A stretch of DNA of 32,618 bases from Clostridia bacterium (GCA_017380615.1 JAFODQ010000014.1:1-32618), one strand, 5' to 3'. Numbered from the stretch's first letter, positions 23,996 through 32,025 are shown. Numbers and translations are program-made. The notes: generated by a model from the letters alone, not told the origin.

Positions 23996-24940
23996 TTAAT
24001 CATAAGCTAAAACCATCATTCTTGTTAACGCCTTAGCCTCATCCATTCCACAGCCCTCAAGAATGTTCCCTGAAAGGAATTGCTCAAGCGGTGACGGAAG
24101 GTCTTCCGGAATTTCCACCTCAACAGGCTTGCCGTCTGTTGTTTTAGTGCACTTGATTACATTGTTCCCTTCCATTTTAACAAACCCATTTTCACCGTGC
24201 ACCTCAAACACTGTGGGTGAGCAGCCTGAAACAAAGCCGGTTTCGTTGATGGCAATTGTACCATCAGCATAGTTCATTACCGTGACGGCATTATCCTCAA
24301 CACTGTCTGTATTTTTATTCCTATAGCCCTCTTTATCACAAGCAATTGTAAACACTGATTTTGCACCACCGGGCACTCCTGCAAGCCAATGCGTAAGATA
24401 CATTCCGTGAGCACCAAGGTCAATCATTGCACCGCCGCCACACTCTTCTTTATTGAAGAAATGTGGTGGAAGCCACCCTTCAACAGAGCCACTGTGACAA
24501 TTGCGAAAACGCATGTAATTAATCTTTCCAAGCTCACCACTATCTGCAATATTTTTGACAGCAATACGTGAGCCTATGTATTTCTGAAAAAGCGAAATCA
24601 CAAAATTAACGCCATTTGTCTTAACAGCCTCTTCAACCCTGAGGCACTCTTCATCAGTAAGGGCAAGAACCTTTTCCGTGAAGATGTGTTTACCTGCATT
24701 GGCAATGTTCACCATTATATCACAATGTTCATTTGTGGCACTGCAGACGATAACACCATCTGCATCGCTATTGAGAAGCTCTTCGGGAGATGAAAAACGA
24801 GGAATGTTAAACTCTGCCTGAAACTTTTCGGCAAAAGCTTCGTTTTTCTCATAGAAGCCGATTACCTCTCCCATTTCCATCGCCTTGCGAGTATAGCCGC
24901 CTGCGTGGACATGCCACACACCATAAACTGCTATTTTCAT
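23996..24940 (-). CDS. Gfo/Idh/MocA family oxidoreductase
   Basis: 314 residues. An NAD(P)-dependent oxidoreductase of sugars, inositols or related polyols. The N-terminal Rossmann fold starts KIAVYGVWHVHAGGYTRKA, which departs from the usual GxGxxG (His-Val-His in the loop). The family's EKP motif is replaced by FTEKVLALT, retaining the Lys. The C-terminal substrate domain has GGGAMIDLGAHGMYLTHWL, where the family's catalytic Asp and His lie in DLGAH. Start ATG 24940 follows TAAGGTG. The gene is four bases after the glycosidase stop, so it probably acts on the sugar that enzyme releases. Confidence 0.92.
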   Translation of the reverse strand: MKIAVYGVWHVHAGGYTRKAMEMGEVIGFYEKNEAFAEKFQAEFNIPRFSSPEELLNSDADGVIVCSATNEHCDIMVNIANAGKHIFTEKVLALTDEECLRVEEAVKTNGVNFVISLFQKYIGSRIAVKNIADSGELGKINYMRFRNCHSGSVEGWLPPHFFNKEECGGGAMIDLGAHGMYLTHWLAGVPGGAKSVFTIACDKEGYRNKNTDSVEDNAVTVMNYADGTIAINETGFVSGCSPTVFEVHGENGFVKMEGNNVIKCTKTTDGKPVEVEIPEDLPSPLEQFLSGNILEGCGMDEAKALTRMMVLAYD

Positions 24941-24944
24941 AGTT

Positions 24945-27056
24945 TCACCTTATTTCAATTTCTTTTGGATATTTTATTTCCGGGCTATGCCCTTTTTCTT
25001 GTTTACAAACAATCTTCCCGTATGGCGTGAGCATCTCTGCTGTTGCCTCTGAGAGCCCCAGAAGTGACGGAGAAAATCTGACTGCCTTCATACCGGGTGA
25101 AAGGATTTCGAGGCCAAACAACGCCTTGGGAAGAGAATAAAGTGGTGTCCCTCCCCACGCGTGACTATGATCAAAGGAATATGTTGGTTCAGGAGCAATA
25201 AACCCTTCAACGAGACCTTTGGGGCAGTCTTTTACAGATGGCTTCCATTTTTCAAGAATTTCTAATGTATATTTATCCCTGAGACCTGTTCTGAAAACAG
25301 CCTCGAGAAGATAGTGCAGGAAATAGGGCTGACAATCGCCTTCTATTTCATTTCTCATTATTTTGTGAATAAGAGATTTTGCTGTTTCATCATCGCACAC
25401 ACCGAAATATGCTGCAAGAACATTGGCGTGCTTGAGGTAATATCTTTTGGAAACATTTCCGGGCATCCATTCCCAATCAGGTGAAGGATCCTCAGGTGTA
25501 TTAAGTCCCATAAAATATATGCCTTTTTCCTTATCAAAAAGCCGTGTATTGATAGCTTCCCTCACACATTCGCTTTTGGTTACACACTTTTCTGCAGAAG
25601 CTTTGCAGCCGAGGAAATCATATATTTTCCCGGCAAATGAAAGTGCACCGAAATAGAACATATTAAGGCAGGTTTGACCAAGCGCCTTGGGTGGATGGTG
25701 CATTGAAATATCATCAATATAAATCCAATCAATGAACATATAATCAGGTGGATTTTCAATAAGTCCACTATCACCTATGTATGTTTCAAAGCGTGATAAA
25801 AGCAAATCAAGACCCTTGCGACAAGCTTTCAGCAGATCAACATTTCCCGTTGCCATAAATGTGTCATAAAGCATTCTGACCCAGATAAGACTATATGTGG
25901 TATGAAACATTCTGCCATTTTCCCGTTCAAGCATTCTTGCTGTGCGCACAAGGTCAAACTCTGCAAGTCTCATATCGCCAAAAGCGAATGGTGTCATAAG
26001 ACTTTCAATATAATAATCTCCTGTGCATGCCATTGGTTCACAATGTCTGGGACTGTCAAGATGATGAGTCTGTCTGCAGATTTTAAGTGTATGCTTGCAG
26101 GTTTCAAGAACACTGTTAAGCTCGTCATCACTTGTGAGTGTCCGGCACTCTTCTGCCACGGGATAGTGTGTTTCAATGAACGAAACAGTTATTTCTGCAG
26201 ATGAAGATGCGTGATTTTTTGCAGTAACAAGGAGATTCCCTGCACTGTGCATATGGAAACCTCTGTATGCATCAGAAGACCTGATTACAACATTTTCTGA
26301 AGAGCCATCTTCAAACAACTCCCTGCACACTATCTTCACTGAAGCATCGCCCTGAGAGTTTGATGTCACTTTGACAAATCCACTCATTATCTTCTCGAAT
26401 TCAAGAACAACAGTTTTCTCCTCAAGAGGATTTAATGTGATGATGCTGTTCCTTACAAAATGCTCTTTTTCACTTCTGACAGGGATAGGGGCTGTCTCAG
26501 TGTTCCATATATTTTTAATAACCCGTGCATTAACAAAGCAACCGGACTCAATTCTGCCATCAAAGGAACAGGGGGCTGTGTAAGCCTTGTTCTCACGAAC
26601 AAGCCATGATTCATCAGTGAAAACATGGTGTTTTGAGCCATCCTCCAGCTCAACAATGCCTGAAAGCATAAATCCACCGTGACCTTTTGAATAGTCACAA
26701 ATCTGTTCAGGCAGCATCCTGACTTTTGCAAAAAAATTCAAGTTGCTTGATTCGGGATGAATTGTTGTCTCAAAGGAATAAAAATTCTCACGACAGGTTT
26801 CATTCCCGATGAAATCTCCACCTACACAAGCAGGACCTGTGGCGACTAACTCTTCATTACAATAAAGCTGAAAAGCATTATCTCCACTGAAGCGAAGCGA
26901 AACAGCAGAAATTCTGTGACAGAAGGAATATTCCTTCATAAACTCAGCAACGATATATGAAGCCGCCTCACCAGGTTCAAAAGCACTGAAGACATTGTGC
27001 TGATATGATACATTATCACTTTCAGAAAGCCATATCCACTGTTCAGTGTGCTGCAT
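24945..27056 (-). CDS. GH78-like alpha-L-rhamnosidase family glycosidase (cytoplasmic)
   Basis: 703 residues. N-terminal beta-sandwich regions (to about 310) precede an (alpha/alpha)6 six-hairpin catalytic domain (about 320-640) and a short C-terminal beta domain containing the GH78-type FDHSHAWGGTPLYSLPKALFG and MKAVRFSPSL. The usual rhamnosidase DCP..RER..W.GD signature appears as DSPRHCEPMACTGDYYIES, so the acidic residues differ and rhamnose specificity is not assured. There is no signal peptide, which implies an intracellular enzyme acting on imported oligosaccharides. The start chosen is ATG 27056, six bases after GGAGGG; ATG 27062 abuts the SD. First gene of the operon, with a promoter at 27085-27113. 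Confidence 0.85.
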   Translation of the reverse strand: MQHTEQWIWLSESDNVSYQHNVFSAFEPGEAASYIVAEFMKEYSFCHRISAVSLRFSGDNAFQLYCNEELVATGPACVGGDFIGNETCRENFYSFETTIHPESSNLNFFAKVRMLPEQICDYSKGHGGFMLSGIVELEDGSKHHVFTDESWLVRENKAYTAPCSFDGRIESGCFVNARVIKNIWNTETAPIPVRSEKEHFVRNSIITLNPLEEKTVVLEFEKIMSGFVKVTSNSQGDASVKIVCRELFEDGSSENVVIRSSDAYRGFHMHSAGNLLVTAKNHASSSAEITVSFIETHYPVAEECRTLTSDDELNSVLETCKHTLKICRQTHHLDSPRHCEPMACTGDYYIESLMTPFAFGDMRLAEFDLVRTARMLERENGRMFHTTYSLIWVRMLYDTFMATGNVDLLKACRKGLDLLLSRFETYIGDSGLIENPPDYMFIDWIYIDDISMHHPPKALGQTCLNMFYFGALSFAGKIYDFLGCKASAEKCVTKSECVREAINTRLFDKEKGIYFMGLNTPEDPSPDWEWMPGNVSKRYYLKHANVLAAYFGVCDDETAKSLIHKIMRNEIEGDCQPYFLHYLLEAVFRTGLRDKYTLEILEKWKPSVKDCPKGLVEGFIAPEPTYSFDHSHAWGGTPLYSLPKALFGLEILSPGMKAVRFSPSLLGLSEATAEMLTPYGKIVCKQEKGHSPEIKYPKEIEIR

Positions 27057-27084
27057 AAGCATCCCTCCGTTTCATACACAGAAT

Positions 27085-27113
27085 ATTATACTTTATATAC
27101 AAACAAAAAACAA
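27085..27113 (-). promoter_or_regulatory. Promoter of the GH78-Gfo-EEP-FDP operon
   Basis: Minus strand: TTGTTT (27113-27108), 17-bp spacer, TATAAT (27090-27085), just upstream of the GGAGGG SD. About 95 bp of featureless AT-rich sequence separates it from the divergent tRNA promoter. Confidence 0.65.
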
Positions 27114-27210
27114 GATTTTCGTTGTGTAAAATAAATGAAAAACCACCACAAAAACAAGCAATACAAAATAAAAAAAATTAAATATTTTTAAATTACTGCA
27201 TAAAAAGGTA

Positions 27211-27239
27211 TTGACAACATATAATTATAGTGTTATAAT
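27211..27239 (+). promoter_or_regulatory. Consensus extended -10 promoter of initiator tRNA
   Basis: TTGACA (27211-27216), 17 bp, TATAAT (27234-27239) preceded by TGT (extended -10). Confidence 0.9.
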
Positions 27240-27270
27240 CATCAAGCGCTCGGAAAGAGAGTGTATATAT

Positions 27271-27348
<78 letters not shown>

Positions 27349-27352
27349 ACAA

Positions 27353-27387
27353 ATACAGGTTACCTTTTTGGTAGCCTGTATTTTTTG
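27353..27387 (+). terminator. Terminator directly after tRNA-fMet
   Basis: 12-bp stem ATACAGGTTACC / GGTAGCCTGTAT (one T-G wobble), TTTTT loop, followed by TTTTTT. Confidence 0.88.
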
Positions 27388-27401
27388 TTTCAGAATAGTT
27401 T

Positions 27402-27493
27402 GGGGGATTTGAACCTCCCCTCGCCGAAGGCGAACATAATCAGGTGTTCGCAAGTTTACTTGCGAATGATGGGCAGAGCCCATCAAATCCCCT
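27402..27493. repeat. Cloverleaf-like palindrome cluster beside tRNA-fMet
   Basis: The outer stem GGGGATTTGA (27403-27412) pairs with TCAAATCCCC (27483-27492), which lies in the second tRNA 3'-end copy. Inside are TCGCC-GAA-GGCGA (27421-27433), TTCGCAAGT-TT-ACTTGCGAA (27447-27466) and GATGGGC-AGA-GCCCATC (27468-27484). An alternative GCGAACA/TGTTCGC stem (27430-27436 / 27445-27451) overlaps the first two. The left arm extends to GGGGATTTGAACCTCC, an inverted copy of the tRNA T arm. Function unknown. Confidence 0.75.
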
Positions 27494-27508
27494 CTCCGCA
27501 ACCAACAA
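27483..27508 (+). repeat. Direct repeat copy 2 (orphan tRNA-fMet 3' end)
   Basis: Identical to 27327-27352, but the preceding bases are the GATGGGC hairpin rather than tRNA sequence, so this is not a functional tRNA. A hairpin CGAACCGA/TCGGTTCG (27511-27518 / 27527-27534) and then a terminator follow it. Confidence 0.85.
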
Positions 27509-27534
27509 TGCGAACCGAAAAAGATATCGGTTCG

Positions 27535-27573
27535 AAAAACCCTGAAACCACAACGGTTTCGGGGTTTTGTTTT
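27535..27573 (+). terminator. Terminator after the orphan tRNA 3' end
   Basis: 14-bp stem AAAACCCTGAAACC / GGTTTCGGGGTTTT (one T-G wobble), loop ACAAC, followed by GTTTTG. It could be the original terminator of the tRNA gene, displaced by an insertion. Confidence 0.8.
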
Positions 27574-27709
27574 GCCATTTTTCAAAGTAAAATTCAAAAT
27601 ATATCATTTCCCAAAAACGACCTTTGGGGAGGACTTGAACTAAAAAGCGGTTTTGCAAGTGCTGCTTGACAAAATCAAGTAATATATTCTTTCTTTTTCT
27701 GTGAATTTT

Positions 27710-27718
27710 TGTTATAAT
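27710..27718 (+). promoter_or_regulatory. Extended -10 promoter of the XRE-family gene
   Basis: TGTTATAAT: TG one base before a perfect TATAAT (27713-27718). The -35 region (TTTCTT, 27690-27695) is poor. A TTGACA at 27666-27671 is too far away to serve this -10. Confidence 0.5.
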
Positions 27719-27745
27719 TAAGTTAGTTAAAAGGAGGCGACTTTT

Positions 27746-28747
27746 ATGGCAGTTGGTGAAAAAATTCAAAAATATAGAAAAAGCCTTGGTTTATCACAAG
27801 AGGAGCTTGGTCAAAAGTTGCTTGTAAGCCGACAGACAATTAGTCTATGGGAAAAAGATCAAACTGTTCCGACAATTGATAATTTAATGCGACTGAGTGA
27901 AATATTTGAAATATCAGTTGATGAAATATTACATTCCGAAAGCAAGGAACAAAGTGCAGAAATTCAACCGAATGAATCATATCGATTTACTTTTTTAAAG
28001 CAAGAATTAAATGAAATATATCGTTTGCAAAGAAAAAGTGTTTACAAAAGACCCATCGTTTTCACCATACTTTGTGTTTTGATGATTTTGTTTTTCATCG
28101 GATCATCTGCACCGGACGTTATGATTGGTTTTGCTTTCGGTATGTTTTTAATCGGTGCCGTTTCGCATATTAAAGGAATTCGAACATATAGCAAAGCGTG
28201 GAAAAACAGCATAGAAAAAATTTGCAAATCAACTTATGAATACAAAGTTTTTGATAATTATATAAGCGTTAATATATATCGTGAAAACGAAAAAATTCGC
28301 GAATCAAAATGTTTATTTACAGATATTGAACAAATTCAGCAGTTCGGTAAATGGCTTTTCTTACAATTTGGCGGACAATCTTTTATTTTGCGAAAAAGCG
28401 AACTAAAAGAAAATTCGGCATTTTATTCATATATGTATAGAAATCCTGCTAATACAGTAGATACCCCAGTACCAAACAAATGGCGGACTACGTCTATTTT
28501 ACTATTCGTTGCTTCGTTGTTATCAATCTTAGGAGCGATTGCTTTAGTGGGGGCGATGTCTGAGGCAAACGGACTTTTTACAGAAAATATGTGGGCATTC
28601 TTTTTGATGACCCCCATTCCTATTGCATCAATTGTTTTCGGCTATATTTTAAAATCAAAGGGATACAAATATAAGAAAAATATTGTGACAGGAATAATAA
28701 TGACCGCTTTATTATGTATATACGGTTCCTTTGTATTTGTTTTTTAG
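27746..28747 (+). CDS. XRE-family HTH regulator fused to a membrane YcxB-like module
   Basis: 333 residues. The N-terminal helix-turn-helix (about 5-62: KIQKYRKSLGLSQEELGQKL, SRQTISLWEKDQTVPT) is of the HTH_3/Cro type. Two membrane helices lie at about 100-140 (IVFTILCVLMILFFIG, VMIGFAFGMFLIGAV). A cytosolic beta-rich segment (about 155-235, YEYKVFDNYISVNIY ... DIEQIQQFGKWLFLQFGGQSFILRKSEL) resembles YcxB-like domains. Three more helices follow at the end. A membrane-tethered DNA-binding protein is suggested. Start ATG 27746 follows AAGGAGG. Codons such as CGA and GCG are more frequent than in neighbouring genes, which hints at acquisition by transfer. No partner gene is adjacent. Confidence 0.85.
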   Translation: MAVGEKIQKYRKSLGLSQEELGQKLLVSRQTISLWEKDQTVPTIDNLMRLSEIFEISVDEILHSESKEQSAEIQPNESYRFTFLKQELNEIYRLQRKSVYKRPIVFTILCVLMILFFIGSSAPDVMIGFAFGMFLIGAVSHIKGIRTYSKAWKNSIEKICKSTYEYKVFDNYISVNIYRENEKIRESKCLFTDIEQIQQFGKWLFLQFGGQSFILRKSELKENSAFYSYMYRNPANTVDTPVPNKWRTTSILLFVASLLSILGAIALVGAMSEANGLFTENMWAFFLMTPIPIASIVFGYILKSKGYKYKKNIVTGIIMTALLCIYGSFVFVF

Positions 28748-28779
28748 GATATCTAAATCGGTGCAACTTGCCAAAAATG

Positions 28780-28812
28780 AAGGATATCCCTTTGGGTATC
28801 CTTCTTTTTTTA
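28780..28812 (+). terminator. Terminator of the XRE-family gene
   Basis: 10-bp stem AAGGATATCC / GGGTATCCTT (one T-G wobble), loop CTTT, followed by CTTTTTTT. Confidence 0.85.
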
Positions 28813-28944
28813 TACTGATACCGAGGGACTTGAACGAAACAGAAGCAAAGTACATTGCTAGAGGCTGTTTTATCATATCTGGAAAATCTGGATAAAGCTA
28901 AAAATCCATATATACTTATTACCACAGACTAACATTATCAAAAC

Positions 28945-28984
28945 AACCAGACTGAAATTGTTTTCTTTTAATTTCAGTCTGGTT
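28945..28984. terminator. Perfect 15-bp hairpin, probable bidirectional terminator
   Basis: AACCAGACTGAAATT / AATTTCAGTCTGGTT around a ten-base T-rich loop. T-rich sequence follows on both strands (GCTTTATT and GTTTTG). It lies between the convergent XRE and PqqD-like genes; the about 130 bp between it and 28812 holds only short imperfect hairpins. Confidence 0.65.
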
Positions 28985-28993
28985 GCTTTATTG

Positions 28994-29030
28994 CACCCCT
29001 AAACACCATTTAGTGTTTAGAGGTGTTTTA
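28994..29030. terminator. Hairpin at the 3' end of the PqqD-like gene
   Basis: 13-bp stem CACCCCTAAACAC / GTGTTTAGAGGTG (one wobble) around CATTTA, followed on the plus strand by TTTTATT. It touches the PqqD-like stop codon on the minus strand. Confidence 0.65.
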
Positions 29031-29372
29031 TTCAAGCACAATAAACTTGTTTCTTGCCAGGGTTCTGATATACAATAACAACCTTTCATATAACGGTTCT
29101 GCCTTGTCACCGAAATGCTCTTTAACAAAAACGCCGATTAGGGTGATATCTTTTTCACCATCAAACAAAAGCCATATAAAGCTTCCCATTTCATCAAGGT
29201 TGATGTGGCTGACCCTGGGTTTCTTTAAAAGAAGCTGTGTGAATTTATTCATTGCTCCTCTGTTTTCTTTGTGCAAGGTGATATTGCCTTCTTCATCCTC
29301 ACTCCACTGTATATCAGCTCTTTGTGGCTTTTTAGTGAGATAATTCTCACTCTTACTTACTGTATTTTTGAT
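29028..29372 (-). CDS. PqqD-family small protein with no standard start codon
   Basis: The frame encodes a PqqD/RRE-like protein (LDEMGSFIWLLFDGEKDI, VFVKEHFGDKAEPLYERLLLYI, ending KFIVLE). PqqD domains bind leader peptides for radical-SAM enzymes; stand-alone versions like this are of unknown role. The only standard start in frame is TTG 29276 (82 residues, no SD). However, protein-like sequence (SENYLTKKPQRADIQWSEDE) continues upstream in frame. A GGGAG SD lies seven bases before an ATC codon at 29372, giving 114 residues. No ATG, GTG or TTG exists between the upstream in-frame TAA and 29276. It overlaps the OPT transporter end by 16 bases. The start codon may be non-canonical or mutated. 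Confidence 0.65.
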   Translation of the reverse strand: MKNTVSKSENYLTKKPQRADIQWSEDEEGNITLHKENRGAMNKFTQLLLKKPRVSHINLDEMGSFIWLLFDGEKDITLIGVFVKEHFGDKAEPLYERLLLYIRTLARNKFIVLE

Positions 29373-31279
29373 TTCAACTCTCCCTTTCTTGTTTTATTGA
29401 TAAATAAAAACAATATAATTAAAATCAAAAACAAAACAATTCCACCGATTGACATAAAGCTTTGTGATAAATTAAGTTTTTCAGAAAGATCAATCAGATT
29501 ATCAATACCGAAAATCGCAAGAAGGGCAAGAATGATACCGACAACACCCTCACCTGCTATCATTCCCGAGCAAAAAAGCAGACCATTATCAACAAGAGCT
29601 TTCTTTTCAGCCTCATTTTTTGAAAGCTTTTCAAACGCAAGGCGAAGCACTCCACCAACCATTATGCATGTGTTAAGATGCACAGGAAGATATATTCCTA
29701 TGGCAAACGTGAGAACCGGAATTCCGAGAATTTCAACAATAACAGCGATTATAACACCCGTAATAACGAGATTCCAGGGAAGATTACCACCCATTACACC
29801 TTCCGTTATAAGCTTCATAAGAGTCGCTTGAGGTGCTGCCAGTTCATCTGAACCGAAGCCCCAGGCACTGTCGAGAAGATAAAGCGTACCACCAATTGCA
29901 AGGGCGGCAGCAGTGACACCGACAAATTCACCAATCTGCTGATTTTTGGGTGTTGCTCCTAAAATATAGCCGGTCTTCAAATCCTGAGATGTGTCACCTG
30001 CAATTGCCGAAACAATACATATAACAGATCCGATTGCAATTGCACTTGCCATTCCCTCAATGCCATGTGCTCCTGTCAGTTTGAGAATAAGCGTTGCAAT
30101 GAGAAGTGTTGCAATTGCCATTCCCGAAACCGGATTATTACTGCTGCCCACGAGACCCACCATTCTTGACGAGACAGTTGCAAAAAAGAAGCCGAAAATC
30201 ACAATTATTGCTGCACCAATCAAGGAAACTGGAATTGCAGGAATAAGCCACACAAGAAGAGTGAGAACAAGAACACCCACCAAAACAATTTTAATATTTA
30301 TTTCTTTTGATGTTCTATCCTTTTTGTTATTTTCTTCTCCCTTAAGGTTTTTTAGTGCATGAGCAAAGGTCCTGACAATGAGTGGGAAGGATTTTACAAG
30401 GCTGATAACACCACCGGCAGCAAGAGCACCTGCACCAATATAACGGATATATGTGCTCCAGATTGCACCTGCTCCACCTGATGCGAAAAGCTCGCCCACG
30501 GAAGCTGTGCCCGGATAAAGTGTAATGTTTGCACCAAAAAGTGCAACAAGAGGTATGATAACCATCCAACTCAGAAGTCCACCTGCAAACATATATGAAG
30601 AAATTCTAGGTCCACAAATAAAGCCAACACTCATAACAGCCGGGTAAATTTGCGTTCCGATTTCACCCGACAAATTTCTGAATCTGAAGGATATCTCCCC
30701 TGCAACAAGTTTCAAGCCATCGATAATAAATTTAAACAGAGCTGCTATGCCCATACCCACAAAAACCTTTGATGCATTTGCATTCCCCTTACCACCTGCA
30801 AGGAGCACCTCTGCACAGGCTGTTCCCTCCGGATATGGAAGCTTTCCGTGTTCTTTAACAATTAAAGCATTCCTTAAGGGTATCATAAAGAAAACACCAA
30901 GGAGACCACCAATCAAAGCAATGGCTGTTATTTCAAAAATACCGGGTTTATCCATCTTGCCCTCTGCTGCCCACAAGAAAAGTGCAGGAAGAGTGAAAAT
31001 TGTACCAGCTGCAAGTGACTCGCCTGCAGAGCCTGTTGTCTGAACAATGTTGCTTTCAAGAACAGAATTTTTGTGAAGGACAAAACGGAAAACACCCATT
31101 GATACAACAGCTGCAGGGATTGATGCTGAAACAGTCATGCCTACACGTAAACCCAGATATGCATTGGCTGCGCCAAAAACCACAGCAAGAATAACGCCCA
31201 TTATTATTGATGACACTGTTATTTCAGGTGCAACCTTATAAGGTGGAATAAATGACTTGAAATCGCTTTTGTTTTCCAT
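29357..31279 (-). CDS. OPT-family oligopeptide transporter
   Basis: 640 residues, the standard size. An integral membrane protein with about 15-16 hydrophobic segments that imports small peptides or metal-peptide chelates by proton symport. Family landmarks: SIIMGVILAVVFGAANAYLGLRVGMTVSASIPA at the N-terminus, KLPYPEGTACAEVL, IGTQIYPAVMSVGFICGPRI, and SSNNPVSGMAIATLL (the NPVSG motif). The C-terminus is short and basic. Start ATG 31279 follows AAGGAAGAG. The 3' end overlaps the PqqD-like gene, so the two are co-transcribed. No convincing promoter was identified in the 170 bp before ppa. Confidence 0.95.
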   Translation of the reverse strand: MENKSDFKSFIPPYKVAPEITVSSIIMGVILAVVFGAANAYLGLRVGMTVSASIPAAVVSMGVFRFVLHKNSVLESNIVQTTGSAGESLAAGTIFTLPALFLWAAEGKMDKPGIFEITAIALIGGLLGVFFMIPLRNALIVKEHGKLPYPEGTACAEVLLAGGKGNANASKVFVGMGIAALFKFIIDGLKLVAGEISFRFRNLSGEIGTQIYPAVMSVGFICGPRISSYMFAGGLLSWMVIIPLVALFGANITLYPGTASVGELFASGGAGAIWSTYIRYIGAGALAAGGVISLVKSFPLIVRTFAHALKNLKGEENNKKDRTSKEINIKIVLVGVLVLTLLVWLIPAIPVSLIGAAIIVIFGFFFATVSSRMVGLVGSSNNPVSGMAIATLLIATLILKLTGAHGIEGMASAIAIGSVICIVSAIAGDTSQDLKTGYILGATPKNQQIGEFVGVTAAALAIGGTLYLLDSAWGFGSDELAAPQATLMKLITEGVMGGNLPWNLVITGVIIAVIVEILGIPVLTFAIGIYLPVHLNTCIMVGGVLRLAFEKLSKNEAEKKALVDNGLLFCSGMIAGEGVVGIILALLAIFGIDNLIDLSEKLNLSQSFMSIGGIVLFLILIILFLFINKTRKGELKSKIQ

Positions 31280-31385
31280 TAAAACTCTTCCTTCCGAGTA
31301 TTAGTAAATTTAAGTTTTGCCTTGAAAAGGAAAATATTCATTAACAGCATTTGTGATTTTTAACAACAATTTGTTCTGAAATATG

Positions 31386-31414
31386 TTGATTTTTACGAAA
31401 AAGAGTTGTATAAT
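31386..31414 (+). promoter_or_regulatory. Sigma-A promoter of ppa
   Basis: TTGATT (31386-31391), 17 bp, TATAAT (31409-31414). Confidence 0.75.
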
Positions 31415-31449
31415 GTTAAGTAAATGAAATTATGATTAGAGGCGAAAAA

Positions 31450-31980
31450 ATGAATATCTGGCACGACATCAACCCCGAACGAATATCTCGCTCCTCTTAT
31501 GATGCTGTTATTGAAATCAGCAAGGGCAGCAAAATGAAATATGAGCTTGACAAGGAAACTGGTCTTTTAAGACTTGACCGCGTGCTTTACACATCAACCC
31601 ACTACCCCGCAAACTACGGCTTCATTCCAAGAACATACGCAAAGGATAACGACCCTCTTGACGTGCTTGTTTTATGTTCAGGAGAGATTGAGCCTATGGC
31701 AATTGTTGAATGCTACCCTATCGGTGTTATCACAATGCTCGACAACGGAGCTGCTGACGACAAAATCATTTCAATTCCTGTCAACGACCCTACATATAAC
31801 ACCTATAAGGATATCAGCCAGCTTCCCCCTCACGTGTTTGATGAAATGAAACATTTCTTCTCCGTTTACAAAACACTCGAAAGCAAGGAAACTGCCATTG
31901 ACGAGGTTAAAGGTGTGCTTGATGCTGTTGCAATCATTGAGGATGCAATTCAAGCATACAAAGAAAAATTTGGCGAATAA
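31450..31980 (+). CDS. ppa: Inorganic pyrophosphatase (family I, soluble)
   Basis: 176 residues, the normal bacterial family I length. Hydrolyses PPi to two phosphates and drives biosynthetic reactions. The active-site residues line up with the E. coli enzyme shifted by about one: Glu22, Lys30, Glu32, Arg44, Tyr56 (YPANYGFIP), and the signature DNDPLD with Asp66, Asp68 and Asp71. Start ATG 31450 follows a moderate AGAGGCG SD; an in-frame ATG at 31432 lies upstream of it. Monocistronic with its own promoter, divergent from the OPT transporter. No clear terminator follows before the rpsT promoter. Confidence 0.97.
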   Translation: MNIWHDINPERISRSSYDAVIEISKGSKMKYELDKETGLLRLDRVLYTSTHYPANYGFIPRTYAKDNDPLDVLVLCSGEIEPMAIVECYPIGVITMLDNGAADDKIISIPVNDPTYNTYKDISQLPPHVFDEMKHFFSVYKTLESKETAIDEVKGVLDAVAIIEDAIQAYKEKFGE

Positions 31981-32025
31981 AATTTATTACAAATTATTTA
32001 TATTTTATTAAAAAATCTCTTGCAA

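Noticed and set aside
27483-27508. Second functional tRNA-Met
   Set aside because: Only the T-loop-to-CCA part is present; there is no D arm, anticodon arm or 5' acceptor strand upstream.
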